Assembly: GCA_903881085.1 (NCBI GenBank)
Contig: CAIRSA010000115.1
Location: forward strand, 1-36,938
DNA from: an uncultured Acidobacteriia bacterium
GTDB lineage: Bacteria; Acidobacteriota; Terriglobia; Bryobacterales; Bryobacteraceae
Direction: 5' to 3'
Length of the DNA: 36,938 bases
Both the position numbers and the translations under genes were made by a program. The notes beneath the pieces were generated by a model that did not search any database, was not told the DNA's origin, and saw only the letters and a list, made by a program, of their open reading frames with translations. Numbering within the stretch: the stretch's first letter is position 1; every line of letters begins with the position of its first letter. Positions 27,637 through 36,938 of this stretch are shown here, piece by piece.

Positions 27637-30252
27637 ATGGATTTTAACCGCTTAACCGAAAAAGTACAGGAAGCACTTCGCGCCGCTCAATCGCTGGCTG
27701 TCCGCTTGTCTCACCAACAGGTTGATGTCGAACATCTGCTTAGCGCCCTGCTCGAACAGCCGAGCGGTCTGGCGCCGTCCATCCTCAAGAAGGCAGGCGT
27801 CAACGTCGGGCAACTGGCTCAGCGCATTACGCAGGAGCTTAACCGACTCCCCAAAGTGACTCTGCCAACTGGTGGCGTAGACCAGATCTATGTCACCACC
27901 CGCCTGACTCGCGTCACGGTCGATGCCGAAGAAGAAGCCAAGCGGATGAAAGACGATTACGTCTCCGTCGAGCACATCCTGCTCGCCATGATCGCCGATG
28001 GCGGCTATGCCGGCCGGGCGCTGAAAGAAGCCGGCGCCACCCGCGACCGCCTTGAACAGGCGTTGAAAGAGGTCCGTGGCTCGCAGCGCGTGACCTCGCA
28101 AAACCCCGAAACCACCTACGAAGCCCTCGAGCGGTACGGTCGCGACCTGACGCAAATGGCCGCACAGAACAAACTGGACCCAGTGATCGGCCGCGACGAA
28201 GAGATCCGCCGCGTGATTCAGGTCCTATCGCGCAGAACAAAGAACAATCCTGTGCTTATCGGCGAGCCTGGCGTTGGCAAGACCGCCATTGCCGAAGGAC
28301 TTGCTCAGCGCATCGTGCGCGGCGACGTGCCGGAAGGCTTGAAGAATAAGAAGGTAGTCTCGCTCGATATGGGCGCCCTGATTGCCGGCGCCAAGTTCCG
28401 TGGCGAATTTGAAGAGCGGTTGAAGGCCGTGCTGAAAGAAGTGCAATCGTCGAATGGCGAAATTATTCTGTTCATCGACGAACTGCATACTGTTGTCGGA
28501 GCCGGTAAAGCCGAAGGCTCAATGGATGCGGGCAATCTGTTGAAGCCCATGCTGGCGCGCGGCGAACTGCATTGCATCGGCGCAACCACGCTCGACGAAT
28601 ATCGCAAATACATTGAGAAGGATGCCGCGCTGGAGCGACGTTTTCAACCGGTGGTGGTGGATCAGCCGTCTGTGGAAGACACCATCTCCATTTTGCGAGG
28701 CCTGCGCGAACGCTACGAAGTGCATCATGGCGTGCGCATCAAAGACGCCGCGCTGGTGGCTGCGGCCGTGCTTTCGAACCGCTATATTTCTGACCGCTTT
28801 CTGCCCGATAAGGCCATCGATCTGGTGGACGAATCGGCCGCCAAGCTACGCACCGAAATCGATTCGCTGCCGGCCGAACTGGACGAAGTGCAGCGCCGTG
28901 TGATGCAGCTGGAAATCGAGCGCGAAGCGCTGAAAAAAGAGAGCGACCATGTATCGCGCGACCGGCTGACCAAGCTGGAAAAAGAGCTTGCCGGCCTCAA
29001 GACGGAATCCGGCGCGTTGCTCGCCCAATGGCAGAACGAAAAGAAGGCCGTGCAGAGCCTGCGTGACCTGCGCGAAAAGCTGGAGCAGACTAAAGTTGAA
29101 ATCGAACAGGCAGAGCGCCAATACGATTTGAATCGCGCCGCGGAGTTGAAATACGGCAAGCTGATCCAACTGGAACAGAAGATCGCCTTGGAAGAGAAGG
29201 CGCTCGAAGACGACAAATCGCGGCTGATTAAAGAAGAAGTCGGCGAAGAGAATATCGCCGCCGTTGTCAGCCGTTGGACCGGTGTGCCACTGCAGCGCCT
29301 GCTAGAAGGCGAGACGCAAAAACTGCTGCACTTAGACACGGAACTGCACAAGCGCGTGATCGGCCAGGAAGAAGCGGTCAATGCCGTAGCCGAAGCGGTG
29401 CTGCGTGCGCGCAGCGGTTTGAAGGATCCGCAACGGCCCATTGGCAGTTTCATCTTCCTTGGCCCCACCGGCGTTGGCAAGACGGAACTGGCTCGAGCGT
29501 TGGCGCAGAATCTGTTCGATGATGAGCGCTCAATGATTCGGATCGATATGTCTGAATATCAGGAAAAGCATGCCGTCGCAAGGCTGATTGGCGCGCCTCC
29601 GGGCTATGTCGGCTATGATGAGGGCGGCCAGTTGACTGAGGCCGTGCGCCGCCGTCCGTACTGCGTGTTGCTCTTCGATGAGATCGAAAAAGCGCATCTG
29701 GACGTCTTCAACATTCTGCTGCAAGTGCTCGACGACGGCCGCCTCACCGATGGCCAGGGTCGCACGGTGGACTTCAAAAACACCATCGTCATCATGACGT
29801 CGAACATCGGCAGCCACCGCATTCTGGAATATCGCGGCAAGTTCGAAGGCTACGATTACGACCGCATGAAGGAAGCGGTGCTCGAAGAGTTGCGTCTCCA
29901 TTTCCGGCCCGAATTCCTCAACCGCGTGGACGAGACGATTGTCTTCCATGCGCTGGACGAAGAGCATTTGAAAAAGATCGTCGACATTCAACTGGCAGGT
30001 TTGCGCAGCCGCTTGGCCGAGCGCAATATTCTATTGGATCTTGACGACGAATCGCGCATCCATTTAGTAGGACGCGGATTCGATCCGAGCTATGGCGCGC
30101 GTCCGCTGAAGCGTGCCATTCAGAAAGAGATCGAAACGCCGCTGGCGCGCCGTTTGATTAGCGGAGAGATCCGCGATGGCGCCCACATTCATGTAACTGT
30201 CGCCAAAACTGGCGATCTTGAATTTCAAACAGGGGAGGTAGTAACCAAGTGA
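27637..30252 (+). CDS. clpB: ATP-dependent disaggregase ClpB
   Basis: This is a ring-shaped AAA+ chaperone that pulls proteins out of aggregates together with DnaK. An N-terminal Clp repeat domain starts at [14 protein letters not shown] and the first AAA+ module has Walker A GEPGVGKT at 209-216. A long coiled-coil middle domain spans about 410-530 ([30 protein letters not shown]). The second AAA+ module has GPTGVGKT at 609-616 and [12 protein letters not shown] length of 871 residues fits ClpB. An AAAGAGG ribosome-binding site at 27624-27630 sets the start. Its stop overlaps the lon start by 4 nt, so the two are co-translated. Confidence 0.97.
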   Translation: MDFNRLTEKVQEALRAAQSLAVRLSHQQVDVEHLLSALLEQPSGLAPSILKKAGVNVGQLAQRITQELNRLPKVTLPTGGVDQIYVTTRLTRVTVDAEEEAKRMKDDYVSVEHILLAMIADGGYAGRALKEAGATRDRLEQALKEVRGSQRVTSQNPETTYEALERYGRDLTQMAAQNKLDPVIGRDEEIRRVIQVLSRRTKNNPVLIGEPGVGKTAIAEGLAQRIVRGDVPEGLKNKKVVSLDMGALIAGAKFRGEFEERLKAVLKEVQSSNGEIILFIDELHTVVGAGKAEGSMDAGNLLKPMLARGELHCIGATTLDEYRKYIEKDAALERRFQPVVVDQPSVEDTISILRGLRERYEVHHGVRIKDAALVAAAVLSNRYISDRFLPDKAIDLVDESAAKLRTEIDSLPAELDEVQRRVMQLEIEREALKKESDHVSRDRLTKLEKELAGLKTESGALLAQWQNEKKAVQSLRDLREKLEQTKVEIEQAERQYDLNRAAELKYGKLIQLEQKIALEEKALEDDKSRLIKEEVGEENIAAVVSRWTGVPLQRLLEGETQKLLHLDTELHKRVIGQEEAVNAVAEAVLRARSGLKDPQRPIGSFIFLGPTGVGKTELARALAQNLFDDERSMIRIDMSEYQEKHAVARLIGAPPGYVGYDEGGQLTEAVRRRPYCVLLFDEIEKAHLDVFNILLQVLDDGRLTDGQGRTVDFKNTIVIMTSNIGSHRILEYRGKFEGYDYDRMKEAVLEELRLHFRPEFLNRVDETIVFHALDEEHLKKIVDIQLAGLRSRLAERNILLDLDDESRIHLVGRGFDPSYGARPLKRAIQKEIETPLARRLISGEIRDGAHIHVTVAKTGDLEFQTGEVVTK

Positions 30253-32588
30253 GTGAACAAGGATTAAACATTCGCACGTTGCCGGTGCTGCCGTTGAAAA
30301 ACACGGTGCTGTTTCCCAATCTGGTAATGCCGCTTTCGGTTGGCCGCGCGGCCAGCATTGCGGCGGTGGAAGCAGCCATGGCGACCGAATCGAAAGAGAT
30401 CGTCATCCTGTCACAGCGTGACTCCTCCGATGAGGAGCCAACGGCCGATCAGATGTACGCTATCGGCACTGTGGCTACGATCCGTAAAATGACCAAGGGG
30501 CCGGAGGACACTTTGCAACTGATGGTGTCCGGTCTGGATCGCATCGCGGTCATCAAAATCGAACAGGGCGAGGAGTACGTCAAAGCGAAGATCCGCGACC
30601 TGCCGCTGCCTACCGATAGCGGTACGGAAGTGGAGGCGCTGTCTTCAGCCGTGATGGACTTGGCCAGTCGGGCCATTCAACTGGCCCAGCCGCAAGCCCC
30701 GCCCGATCTGGCGCGGATGATCGCCGGAACGGATGACCCGCTGCGCATGGTGTACATGCTATCGAGTATGATGAGCCTGTCTCTCATCAAAGAACAGGCA
30801 CTGCTCGAATCGGCCACTCGCGCCGATGCGTTGCGTTTGTTCCATACGTATCTTTCGCACGAAGTTGCCGTATTGGAATTGAAGTCGAAGATCGCCTCCG
30901 ACGCCCAGACCGAGTTAGGCAAGGAGCAGCGCGATTATCTGTTGCGCCAGCAGATGCGAACCATTCAGCAGGAGCTTGGTGAAAAGAATCCTGAGCAGGC
31001 TGAAGTGGAACAGCTGCGCGAACGCGTGGAAAAGGCCAACCTTCCCGAGGCTGCGCTTAAGGAAGCAAAGCGCGAACTGTCGCGGCTGGAAAAGCTACCC
31101 ACGTCCTCGCCTGATCATCATGTGATCCGCACATGGCTGGAGTTTGTGCTCGATCTGCCGTGGAACACGGTGACCGAGGACAATCTCGACATCGTCTCGG
31201 CGCGCAGCATTCTCGACAACGATCACTTCGATCTGAAGGAAGTGAAAGAGCGCATTCTCGAACACTTGAGCGTGCTCAAGTTGAACCCGAAGGCCAAAGC
31301 ACCGATCCTTTGCTTTGTCGGGCCTCCCGGCGTGGGTAAGACTTCGCTCGGCCAATCGATTGCGCGTGCGTTGGGACGAAAGTTCGAGCGCATGAGCCTC
31401 GGTGGTTTGCACGATGAGGCCGAACTGCGTGGACATCGCCGGACATACATCGGCGCCATGGCCGGCCGCTTGATGCAAGCCATGAGGCGAGCGGGAGCCC
31501 GCAATCCAGTGGTGATTCTGGACGAGGTCGACAAGCTAGGCCGCGATTTCCGCGGCGATCCTTCCAGCGCCTTGCTCGAAGTGTTGGATCCGGAACAGAA
31601 CAAGACGTTCCGTGATAACTATCTCGATCTGGAGTTCGACTTGTCGAAGGTGATGTTCATCACCACTGCCAACTCGCTCGATTCGATTCCGCGGCCATTG
31701 CTTGACCGTATGGAGTTGCTGCGGCTTGGCGGATACAGTGAGGAAGAGAAGATGGAGATCGCCCATCGCTATCTGATTCCGCGCCAGTTGGCCGAGTGCG
31801 GTTTGGATCCGGCGCTGGTGGATATCCAGGACGACGCACTGCGCGGCATCATCTCCGGCTACACACGCGAGGCCGGTCTGCGGCGTTTGGAACGCGCCAT
31901 TGGTAAGGTGGCCCGCAAGATCGCCCTGCGCTATGCCGAAGGCTACTCAGGTGCTGTCACGGTGACTGCGGCCGATCTTTACGACATGTTGGGGCCGGTG
32001 CAGAACACGCAGGAAAAGATGCGCCAGAATTTGCCGTCAGGAGTTGTGGCGGGCCTGGCGTGGACTGAAGCGGGCGGAGAAGTGCTGTATGTGGAAGCCA
32101 CACTGCTGCCTGATGGCAAGGGCCTGACCATCACCGGCCAGTTAGGCGATGTGATGCAGGAATCGGCCAAGGCCGCGCAGAGCTTTCTATGGTCGCATGC
32201 TGAGGAGTTTGGCATTGACCCAGCGCTGTTCCGCACGCATGGGCTGCACATTCACGTGCCGGCGGGGTCGATTCCCAAGGATGGCCCCTCGGCGGGTGTG
32301 ACCATGGCGACTGCCATCGCCAGTGCGTATACGCGCACTCCCGCTCGTTCGGATACGGCAATGACTGGTGAGATGACCCTCACTGGTCTGGTGTTGCCCA
32401 TCGGTGGCGTGAAGGAGAAGGTGCTGGCTGCGCGGCGGGCCGGCATCAAGCGCATCATTCTTCCCAAGGCCAATGAGAAGGATCTGCGCGAGTTGCCTGA
32501 TCATGTGCGGGCGGATACGGAGTTCATCCTCGCCGAGCATGTCAACGACGTCTTCCAGGCGGTGGGCTACGCCGCGGCGTTAGTATAA
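30249..32588 (+). CDS. lon: ATP-dependent protease Lon
   Basis: This is a homo-oligomeric AAA+ serine protease that degrades damaged and regulatory proteins. It has the N-terminal substrate-binding domain ([19 protein letters not shown]), an AAA+ module with Walker A GPPGVGKT near 358-365 and VVILDEVDK, then the proteolytic domain with the Ser681-Lys724 dyad (PKDGPSAG and [10 protein letters not shown]). At 779 residues it is full length. Translation starts at GTG 30249, inside GTGA shared with the clpB stop, so the pair forms a proteostasis operon. Confidence 0.97.
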   Translation: MSEQGLNIRTLPVLPLKNTVLFPNLVMPLSVGRAASIAAVEAAMATESKEIVILSQRDSSDEEPTADQMYAIGTVATIRKMTKGPEDTLQLMVSGLDRIAVIKIEQGEEYVKAKIRDLPLPTDSGTEVEALSSAVMDLASRAIQLAQPQAPPDLARMIAGTDDPLRMVYMLSSMMSLSLIKEQALLESATRADALRLFHTYLSHEVAVLELKSKIASDAQTELGKEQRDYLLRQQMRTIQQELGEKNPEQAEVEQLRERVEKANLPEAALKEAKRELSRLEKLPTSSPDHHVIRTWLEFVLDLPWNTVTEDNLDIVSARSILDNDHFDLKEVKERILEHLSVLKLNPKAKAPILCFVGPPGVGKTSLGQSIARALGRKFERMSLGGLHDEAELRGHRRTYIGAMAGRLMQAMRRAGARNPVVILDEVDKLGRDFRGDPSSALLEVLDPEQNKTFRDNYLDLEFDLSKVMFITTANSLDSIPRPLLDRMELLRLGGYSEEEKMEIAHRYLIPRQLAECGLDPALVDIQDDALRGIISGYTREAGLRRLERAIGKVARKIALRYAEGYSGAVTVTAADLYDMLGPVQNTQEKMRQNLPSGVVAGLAWTEAGGEVLYVEATLLPDGKGLTITGQLGDVMQESAKAAQSFLWSHAEEFGIDPALFRTHGLHIHVPAGSIPKDGPSAGVTMATAIASAYTRTPARSDTAMTGEMTLTGLVLPIGGVKEKVLAARRAGIKRIILPKANEKDLRELPDHVRADTEFILAEHVNDVFQAVGYAAALV

Positions 32589-32601
32589 AGACAATCCAAA
32601 A

Positions 32602-32625
32602 GGGGACAGGCCGATCGCCTGTCCT
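32602..32625. terminator. Hairpin between convergent lon and Gfo/Idh genes
   Basis: GGACAGGC at 32604-32611 pairs with GCCTGTCC at 32617-32624 across 5 nt. On the minus strand the hairpin is followed by CCCCTTTT, a weak U tract. It overlaps the stop codon of the minus-strand gene and could end both transcripts. Confidence 0.6.
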
Positions 32626-33688
32626 ACCTTAATTTGATGGCCTGACCGGTGGCGACGGATTTCTTCGCCGCGTCGATGATCTCAATCACGCCCAGGTTCA
32701 GGTCCAGTCCAACCATCCCGGTGATTGGGGTATTGGTGCGGATGGTCTTCACCATGAAGGCAATCGGCTCGGAATCGTCGGCAGCCAGCGGATCGATCTT
32801 CACTTCCTGCGACGGCGTGCGGCCCTTGCGCAGCTCCACCTTGCCGTTCTGCATGTAGAGGCTGCCTTCGCGGCCGAAGACCTCCAGATCCTGGAAGCTG
32901 CGCGGCAGGTCCCATGAGCCTTCGAAGAGGCCGACGGCATTCTTGTATTTGAGGATCATCGCCGAATTGTCTTCCACCTTGGGGAACTCGCCGGGCCGCA
33001 ATTGATTGGTGGTGGCGTAGACGGACTCAGGGCGGCCCAGATACATCAGGCTCCACAAGGCGTTGTAGCAACCGAAGTCCATCAGCGCGCCGGCGCCGTT
33101 CTTTACCGGATCAGTCAGCCAGCCGAAGAAGTATTTGTTGAGTCCGGAGTTGTTGCCTGGACCGCCGTGGCCGACAACTCCGCGCAAGCGATAGACCTGG
33201 CCGACGGCGCCCGCATCGGCTTGCGCTTTGGCCGTATAGTTGGCCGCCCACCAAGCCATCTGGTAATTGACCATCACGTGGATGCCGTACTTCTTGGCGA
33301 GGTCGCGGATCTTCACCGCGTCAGCGTAATTCGACGCGAGCGGTTTCTCAAACATGACGTGGACCTTACGCGGGGCACAGGCCTGGACGACTTCCAAGTG
33401 GCGGTTGTTTTCGACGAACGACCAGACAATATCGGGCTTGGTTTCATCGAGCATCTTCTTCACGTCGCTATAAAAAGGGACGGTTGCGCCGCGCTTTTTC
33501 GCTTCGGCGATGAGCTCCGGTTCCGTCTCCACGATGCCGACCAGGCGCGCCGGTTCGCCCTTGATCATCTTTCCGATGTGCCCCCAGACGTGCGAATGGA
33601 GAAGCCCGACGATGGCTATTTTGGGCTGCTCGGCCGCTGCCGCGGTGCTGGCCGCGAGCAGTAAGATTGCGAATTTCCTGAAATGCAT
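32624..33688 (-). CDS. Secreted Gfo/Idh/MocA family oxidoreductase
   Basis: This is a predicted NAD(P)-dependent sugar or sugar-like oxidoreductase. The cofactor fold starts IAIVGLLHSHVWGHIG, and the family's substrate-site motif EKPLA is present (MFEKPLASNYADAV). The C-terminal alpha/beta domain is typical. The N-terminus is a signal peptide (FAILLLAASTAAAAE), unlike the cytosolic enzymes, but this is usual for Acidobacteriota and Planctomycetota. ATG 33688 starts the signal; the frame extends to 33766 without a better start. It is 354 residues long. The substrate cannot be told from sequence. Confidence 0.85.
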   Translation of the reverse strand: MHFRKFAILLLAASTAAAAEQPKIAIVGLLHSHVWGHIGKMIKGEPARLVGIVETEPELIAEAKKRGATVPFYSDVKKMLDETKPDIVWSFVENNRHLEVVQACAPRKVHVMFEKPLASNYADAVKIRDLAKKYGIHVMVNYQMAWWAANYTAKAQADAGAVGQVYRLRGVVGHGGPGNNSGLNKYFFGWLTDPVKNGAGALMDFGCYNALWSLMYLGRPESVYATTNQLRPGEFPKVEDNSAMILKYKNAVGLFEGSWDLPRSFQDLEVFGREGSLYMQNGKVELRKGRTPSQEVKIDPLAADDSEPIAFMVKTIRTNTPITGMVGLDLNLGVIEIIDAAKKSVATGQAIKLR

Positions 33689-33759
33689 ACCCTCTGTTTT
33701 TAGCACAAAATGGGGCTGGCGAAAGAGGCCGCGGGTGTTTTTTGAGGGTGGCCTTTTAA

Positions 33760-33785
33760 AAAACATTTTTATATGATAATGTTTT
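33760..33785. promoter_or_regulatory. AT-rich inverted repeat in the divergent intergenic region
   Basis: AAAACATT at 33760-33767 and AATGTTTT at 33778-33785 form a perfect 8-bp inverted repeat with a 10-nt spacer, between the divergent genes starting at 33688 and 33839. It is a plausible operator shared by both, but nothing identifies the regulator. Confidence 0.45.
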
Positions 33786-33838
33786 GGGGTACACTATAGC
33801 CGTATGAGCGCGCATGCCGCGCGGAAGGAGACTACTTG

Positions 33839-35602
33839 ATGTCAAAGTTACTCAAGATGAGTTCGATCTTATTGGGCTTTTTGGGATTGGTACAGGGCTT
33901 GATGGCGCAATCGACGCCAATGAGTTGCACTGCCAGCGTCCCAGTCGCACCCAATGTCAGGCAAGAGGGTATCGCCGAATTGGCCGGTGACATTTTGATT
34001 ACCTGCACCGGCGGAACGCCCATTGCCGCCGGCCAGGCACTGCCGACGTATAGCCTGGCGATGTTCCTTTCCACCTCGGTAACCAGCCGCGTACTTGTAG
34101 CCACCACTCCGCCTCTCATCGAGACCCTGCTGTTCGTTGACGACCCGGCGCCGCAGGTTCAATCGGCCTGCGTCACTACGCCATGTAACCTGAACGACAA
34201 TGTTTTCCAGGCGCAGTCCATCCAGTTCAACTCCGTGAACTGGAATGCCGTGCCTATTAATCCGCCCGGACCGAATGGCCAGCGGATTTTGCGCATCAAG
34301 AACTTGCGGGTGAATGCTTCGCAGCTGCCGGTGAACACCTCGGTACTGGCGTTTATCTCATTGACTGGTCCTAATCTCAACTCGCTGAATGGCGCGCAGC
34401 AGACCATCGCGTACACCAAGCAGGGCTTTGTAATGGAACAGCGCAACCTGACGGACACCGCTGCCGTAGCACCTTCGTTTGTCGCCTGCACGGGGAACAA
34501 CGTGGACCTGGCGACCAGCAACTCCGCACAATACAGCACGAACGGCGGGCGCAGCTTTCTGTTGAAATTCAGCGAGCCAAGCGGCTTTGCCGCGGCGTGG
34601 AAGCGCCGCAACGCGGCAACGACCGTAGCAGCACCGACAGCGCTTGGGCAACAGGATTCGCCATCGGTATCGTATGGGACTGAGTCCGGCTATTACAGCG
34701 CCAATTTGCCGTTAACTAACAATCTGCGTTCATCGGGGCTGGCCGATTCCGGCACACGCCTGCGCGTGCAGTTCAGCAACATCCCGGCGGGCGTACGCAT
34801 TTATGTGACAACTCGCGAAGTGCTCACTGGCTCAACTGTTATTGGCTCCACGACTACGACCCATGCAGTGCTCACCAGCAATCCGGGGGCTTTTTCGCCG
34901 CTGACGCCTGACAGCACGGCCGATAATGGGCTGAAGCTGGTTGGGCCTTCCGGCGAAGCTGTATGGGAGATCATGGATACCGACACCGGCAATTCAGAGA
35001 CGGTCGCTTTCGGGGTGGTCGTAGCGTTCACCAGCAACCCACAGCCGGCAGCCGGTACGATCAGCGTAAGCGGATCGTTCGCCCCCGCCAGCACGGTGAC
35101 GTTTGCCAGCCCGTCGGAATCGGTACCGCGTTTCAGCATTCCCAGCCCGCCGGTCCTGAATACCGCCTTCACGCTGAATGCCTGCCACACGACTCTTTTG
35201 TTCCAGTTCCTGACCAACCAGGCCGGATTCGATACGGGCGTCGCAATCAGTAATACGACGAAGGACACGATCAATACGCAGCCGCAGACCGGCAGGTGCG
35301 TGGCAACGTTCTTCCCGACGCCGGCATCGAGTTCGCCGCAGTATCCACCGCTAAACACCAACGGATCTTTGGCGGCGGGCGAGCAGTGGACGTTCAACAT
35401 CTCCAGCCAGCGGCCCGGCTTCCAGGGCTACATGATTGTGGGATGCGACTTCCAGTTCGCGCATGGATATGCGTTCATCAGCGACTTTGGCAGCCAGAAG
35501 CTGGCGCAGGGGTATCAGGCGTTTGTCTTGCCTGAGCGTCCGCGCCTGGCGGATCCGGCCTCGACTGCGGCGGCTGGTTCGGGCGAACAGTTATTGCAGT
35601 AG
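33839..35602 (+). CDS. Large secreted protein of unknown function
   Basis: A signal peptide ends near residue 24 (ILLGFLGLVQGLMAQ). The mature 560 residues are rich in Thr, Ser, Asn and Pro with many short strands, suggesting beta-sandwich domains. The start SCTASVPVAPNVRQEGIAELAGD followed by ITCTGGTP is a pattern I associate with Acidobacteriota surface proteins. No catalytic motif or C-terminal anchor is seen. The start ATG follows AAGGAG 10 nt upstream; a TTG codon directly before it could extend the frame by one residue. A strong terminator follows at 35661. Confidence 0.72.
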   Translation: MSKLLKMSSILLGFLGLVQGLMAQSTPMSCTASVPVAPNVRQEGIAELAGDILITCTGGTPIAAGQALPTYSLAMFLSTSVTSRVLVATTPPLIETLLFVDDPAPQVQSACVTTPCNLNDNVFQAQSIQFNSVNWNAVPINPPGPNGQRILRIKNLRVNASQLPVNTSVLAFISLTGPNLNSLNGAQQTIAYTKQGFVMEQRNLTDTAAVAPSFVACTGNNVDLATSNSAQYSTNGGRSFLLKFSEPSGFAAAWKRRNAATTVAAPTALGQQDSPSVSYGTESGYYSANLPLTNNLRSSGLADSGTRLRVQFSNIPAGVRIYVTTREVLTGSTVIGSTTTTHAVLTSNPGAFSPLTPDSTADNGLKLVGPSGEAVWEIMDTDTGNSETVAFGVVVAFTSNPQPAAGTISVSGSFAPASTVTFASPSESVPRFSIPSPPVLNTAFTLNACHTTLLFQFLTNQAGFDTGVAISNTTKDTINTQPQTGRCVATFFPTPASSSPQYPPLNTNGSLAAGEQWTFNISSQRPGFQGYMIVGCDFQFAHGYAFISDFGSQKLAQGYQAFVLPERPRLADPASTAAAGSGEQLLQ

Positions 35603-35660
35603 ACGTTTCGTTTGACAAAGGTGAGGGCTGCCGGTTGGCGGCTCTTCCACTCCATGAGCA

Positions 35661-35696
35661 GGCGCGGGGACTGATCCTCCCCGCGCCATTTTTTTT
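35661..35696 (+). terminator. Strong rho-independent terminator
   Basis: GGCGCGGGGA at 35661-35670 pairs perfectly with TCCCCGCGCC at 35678-35687 across a 7-nt loop, followed by an A and eight T. It ends the secreted-protein gene 58 nt after its stop. Confidence 0.92.
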
Positions 35697-35751
35697 GGCG
35701 TTGGCACTTCTTAACTACTCCCGGTGCCTGATTTGCTAAAGTCGTAACTGC

Positions 35752-36756
35752 ATGTCCAAAGACACAGTCAGACTAGAAGAACCAGGACGGTTCACCCATG
35801 CCGATTCGGCGAAACCCGGCGCGCCAGGACCAGGCGAAGTGCTTGCCCGCGTGCTCATGGTCGGCATCTGCGGCACCGATCTGCACGCTTTCGAAGGGAC
35901 ACAACCCTTCTTCACCTACCCGAGAGTTCTAGGCCACGAACTGGCCGTTGAGATCCTTGCTACGGGCGATGGCGTGGATGGCATCAAGGCCGGTGATCGC
36001 TGCGCAGTGAATCCCTACATGACCTGCGGAGAGTGCTCCGCCTGCCTGCGCGGCCGGTCGAACTGCTGCGCGAAGATGCGCGTCATTGGCGTTCACACCG
36101 ATGGCGGCATGTGCGAGAGTATCATTCTTCCCGCTAAGCAGATGTACAAGGTGGAGAATTTGCCATCGGTGCAGATCCCGATGGTGGAGACGTTGGGCGT
36201 TGGAATCCACGCCGTCGGACGCGCGGCGGCGCAGAAGGGCGAGCGTGCCATCGTTGTAGGCGCGGGTCCCATCGGGCTATCGGTGATTGAATTTTTGAAG
36301 GTGGCTGGTGCGGAGATCGGTGTGGTTGAGAAGATGCCGGAGCGGTTGGAGTTCGCCGCCAGGCATCACTCGTTGACACGGTATTATCCGTCGCACGAAG
36401 AGGCTCGGCAGGAAGAGCCTTCGATGCTGGTGTTCGATTGCACGGGTAGCCGCGAATCGATGGAAACGTCCATTCAACTGCTTCAGCAGGGGGGCAAATT
36501 GATCTTCGTCGGTTTGATCAATGACAATGTTTCGCTGTTCGATCCGGATCTTCACCGGCGCGAAGCCACGATTCTGGCGAGCCGCAACAGCACGCCGGCG
36601 GAGCATCATCGCACGCTGGAACTGATGGAGACGGGACAGATCGACATCAGTGCGTGGCCGACGGAATGCGCTCCGCGCGCGACCATGCACGAGCGCTTCC
36701 CAGCGTGGTTGCACCGAGAGGCGGGTGTGGTTAAAGCTGTTGTGGATTGGTCGTAG
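35752..36756 (+). CDS. Zinc-dependent alcohol dehydrogenase family protein
   Basis: This is a medium-chain dehydrogenase of the zinc type, oxidising a polyol or sugar alcohol. Catalytic zinc ligands include Cys40 (VGICGTDLHAF) and His62-Glu63 (LGHELA). The structural zinc site has the exact C-x2-C-x2-C-x7-C spacing at 92, 95, 98 and 106 (CGECSACLRGRSNCC). The NAD(P) fold is at VVGAGPIGLSVIEFL. The length of 334 residues is normal. It resembles the sorbitol/threonine/galactonate-type branch, but the substrate cannot be fixed. It is preceded by the terminator at 35661, so it has its own promoter. Confidence 0.88.
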   Translation: MSKDTVRLEEPGRFTHADSAKPGAPGPGEVLARVLMVGICGTDLHAFEGTQPFFTYPRVLGHELAVEILATGDGVDGIKAGDRCAVNPYMTCGECSACLRGRSNCCAKMRVIGVHTDGGMCESIILPAKQMYKVENLPSVQIPMVETLGVGIHAVGRAAAQKGERAIVVGAGPIGLSVIEFLKVAGAEIGVVEKMPERLEFAARHHSLTRYYPSHEEARQEEPSMLVFDCTGSRESMETSIQLLQQGGKLIFVGLINDNVSLFDPDLHRREATILASRNSTPAEHHRTLELMETGQIDISAWPTECAPRATMHERFPAWLHREAGVVKAVVDWS

Positions 36757-36799
36757 CGCCTTTAAGTTAGTTGGGCTGGGCGAGTGCCACTCGCCCGCA

Positions 36800-36845
36800 G
36801 AGTGCCACTCCAATGTCGCTTACATTGACGGTTTTGTGGCGAGGT
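36800..36845. repeat. Dispersed hairpin repeat, copy 2
   Basis: CCAATGT at 36810-36816 and ACATTG at 36822-36827 pair across 5 nt, with the same AGAGTGCCACT before the stem as at 26072-26082. The right arm has one mismatch. Confidence 0.6.
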
Positions 36846-36892
36846 TGCGATTGGGTGAGCGGTTCCTTGGGGCATTGCGGTGAAGGGCAATT

Positions 36893-36938
36893 GGGGTCAG
36901 ACAGCCCATTTTCGGCAAAAACAGCCGAAAAAAGGTGT
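36893..36938. repeat. REP-like palindromic element, cut by the window edge
   Basis: ATTGGGGTCAGACA leads into TTTTCGGC at 36909-36916, which pairs with GCCGAAAA at 36924-36931 across 7 nt. The final GGTGT could begin a closing GTGTCTGACCCC arm beyond the window. The layout resembles elements associated with REP-type transposases (RAYT). No such gene is in the window. Confidence 0.5.

Overview
The window looks like a chromosomal segment of an Acidobacteriota bacterium, most likely near Solibacter/Bryobacter. This is inferred from gene families, not from a database search. The pointers are Oar-like TonB-dependent receptors with an N-terminal carboxypeptidase-regulatory domain, a membrane-anchored winged-helix regulator family typical of that phylum, a PEP-CTERM protein, a secreted Gfo/Idh/MocA protein, and several phylum-type secreted proteins of unknown function. 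The DNA is moderately GC-rich. The first bases are a 5S rRNA gene, so an rRNA operon probably ends just left of the window.

Region 1 (1-1.2 kb) and region 3 (14.9-16 kb) are built from 5S-rRNA-derived repeats. There are two nearly complete 5S copies (15-130 and 867-979) and two 5'-truncated fragments (14908-14950 and 15724-15791). Each is followed by one or both of two hairpins, A and B, and in three cases by a GC-rich palindromic segment. Small gene pairs sit between the repeats: a brnT/brnA toxin-antitoxin locus and a DUF4160/DUF2442 pair. A third toxin-antitoxin pair (DUF104 antitoxin/VapC) and an unrecognised 335-residue gene follow, so the first 18 kb looks like accessory DNA.

Region 2 (1.3-14.9 kb) is a duplicated three-component locus: TonB receptor 1, Tat-type FAD oxidoreductase and membrane winged-helix regulator 1, then an FAD oxidoreductase with C-terminal SLH repeats (opposite strand), membrane winged-helix regulator 2 and TonB receptor 2. 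Both receptor genes carry the palindrome TGTTRCGYAACA with exactly 54 nt between it and the start codon. I propose a trans-envelope uptake system in which an inner-membrane DNA-binding sensor controls its own outer-membrane receptor and a periplasmic or surface oxidoreductase. This is the best candidate here for an undescribed system.

Region 4 (18-37 kb) is mostly ordinary metabolism and proteostasis. It holds ethanolamine ammonia-lyase (eutB-eutC), pyruvate carboxylase, a DUF4097 lipoprotein, a secreted Gly/Pro/Asn-rich protein, a PEP-CTERM protein, a clpB-lon proteostasis operon with 4-nt overlap, a secreted Gfo/Idh/MocA protein, a large secreted protein of unknown function and a zinc alcohol dehydrogenase. 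Two dispersed short hairpin repeats and the start of a REP-like palindrome lie near the right end. No CRISPR array, tRNA, integrase or transposase gene was seen.
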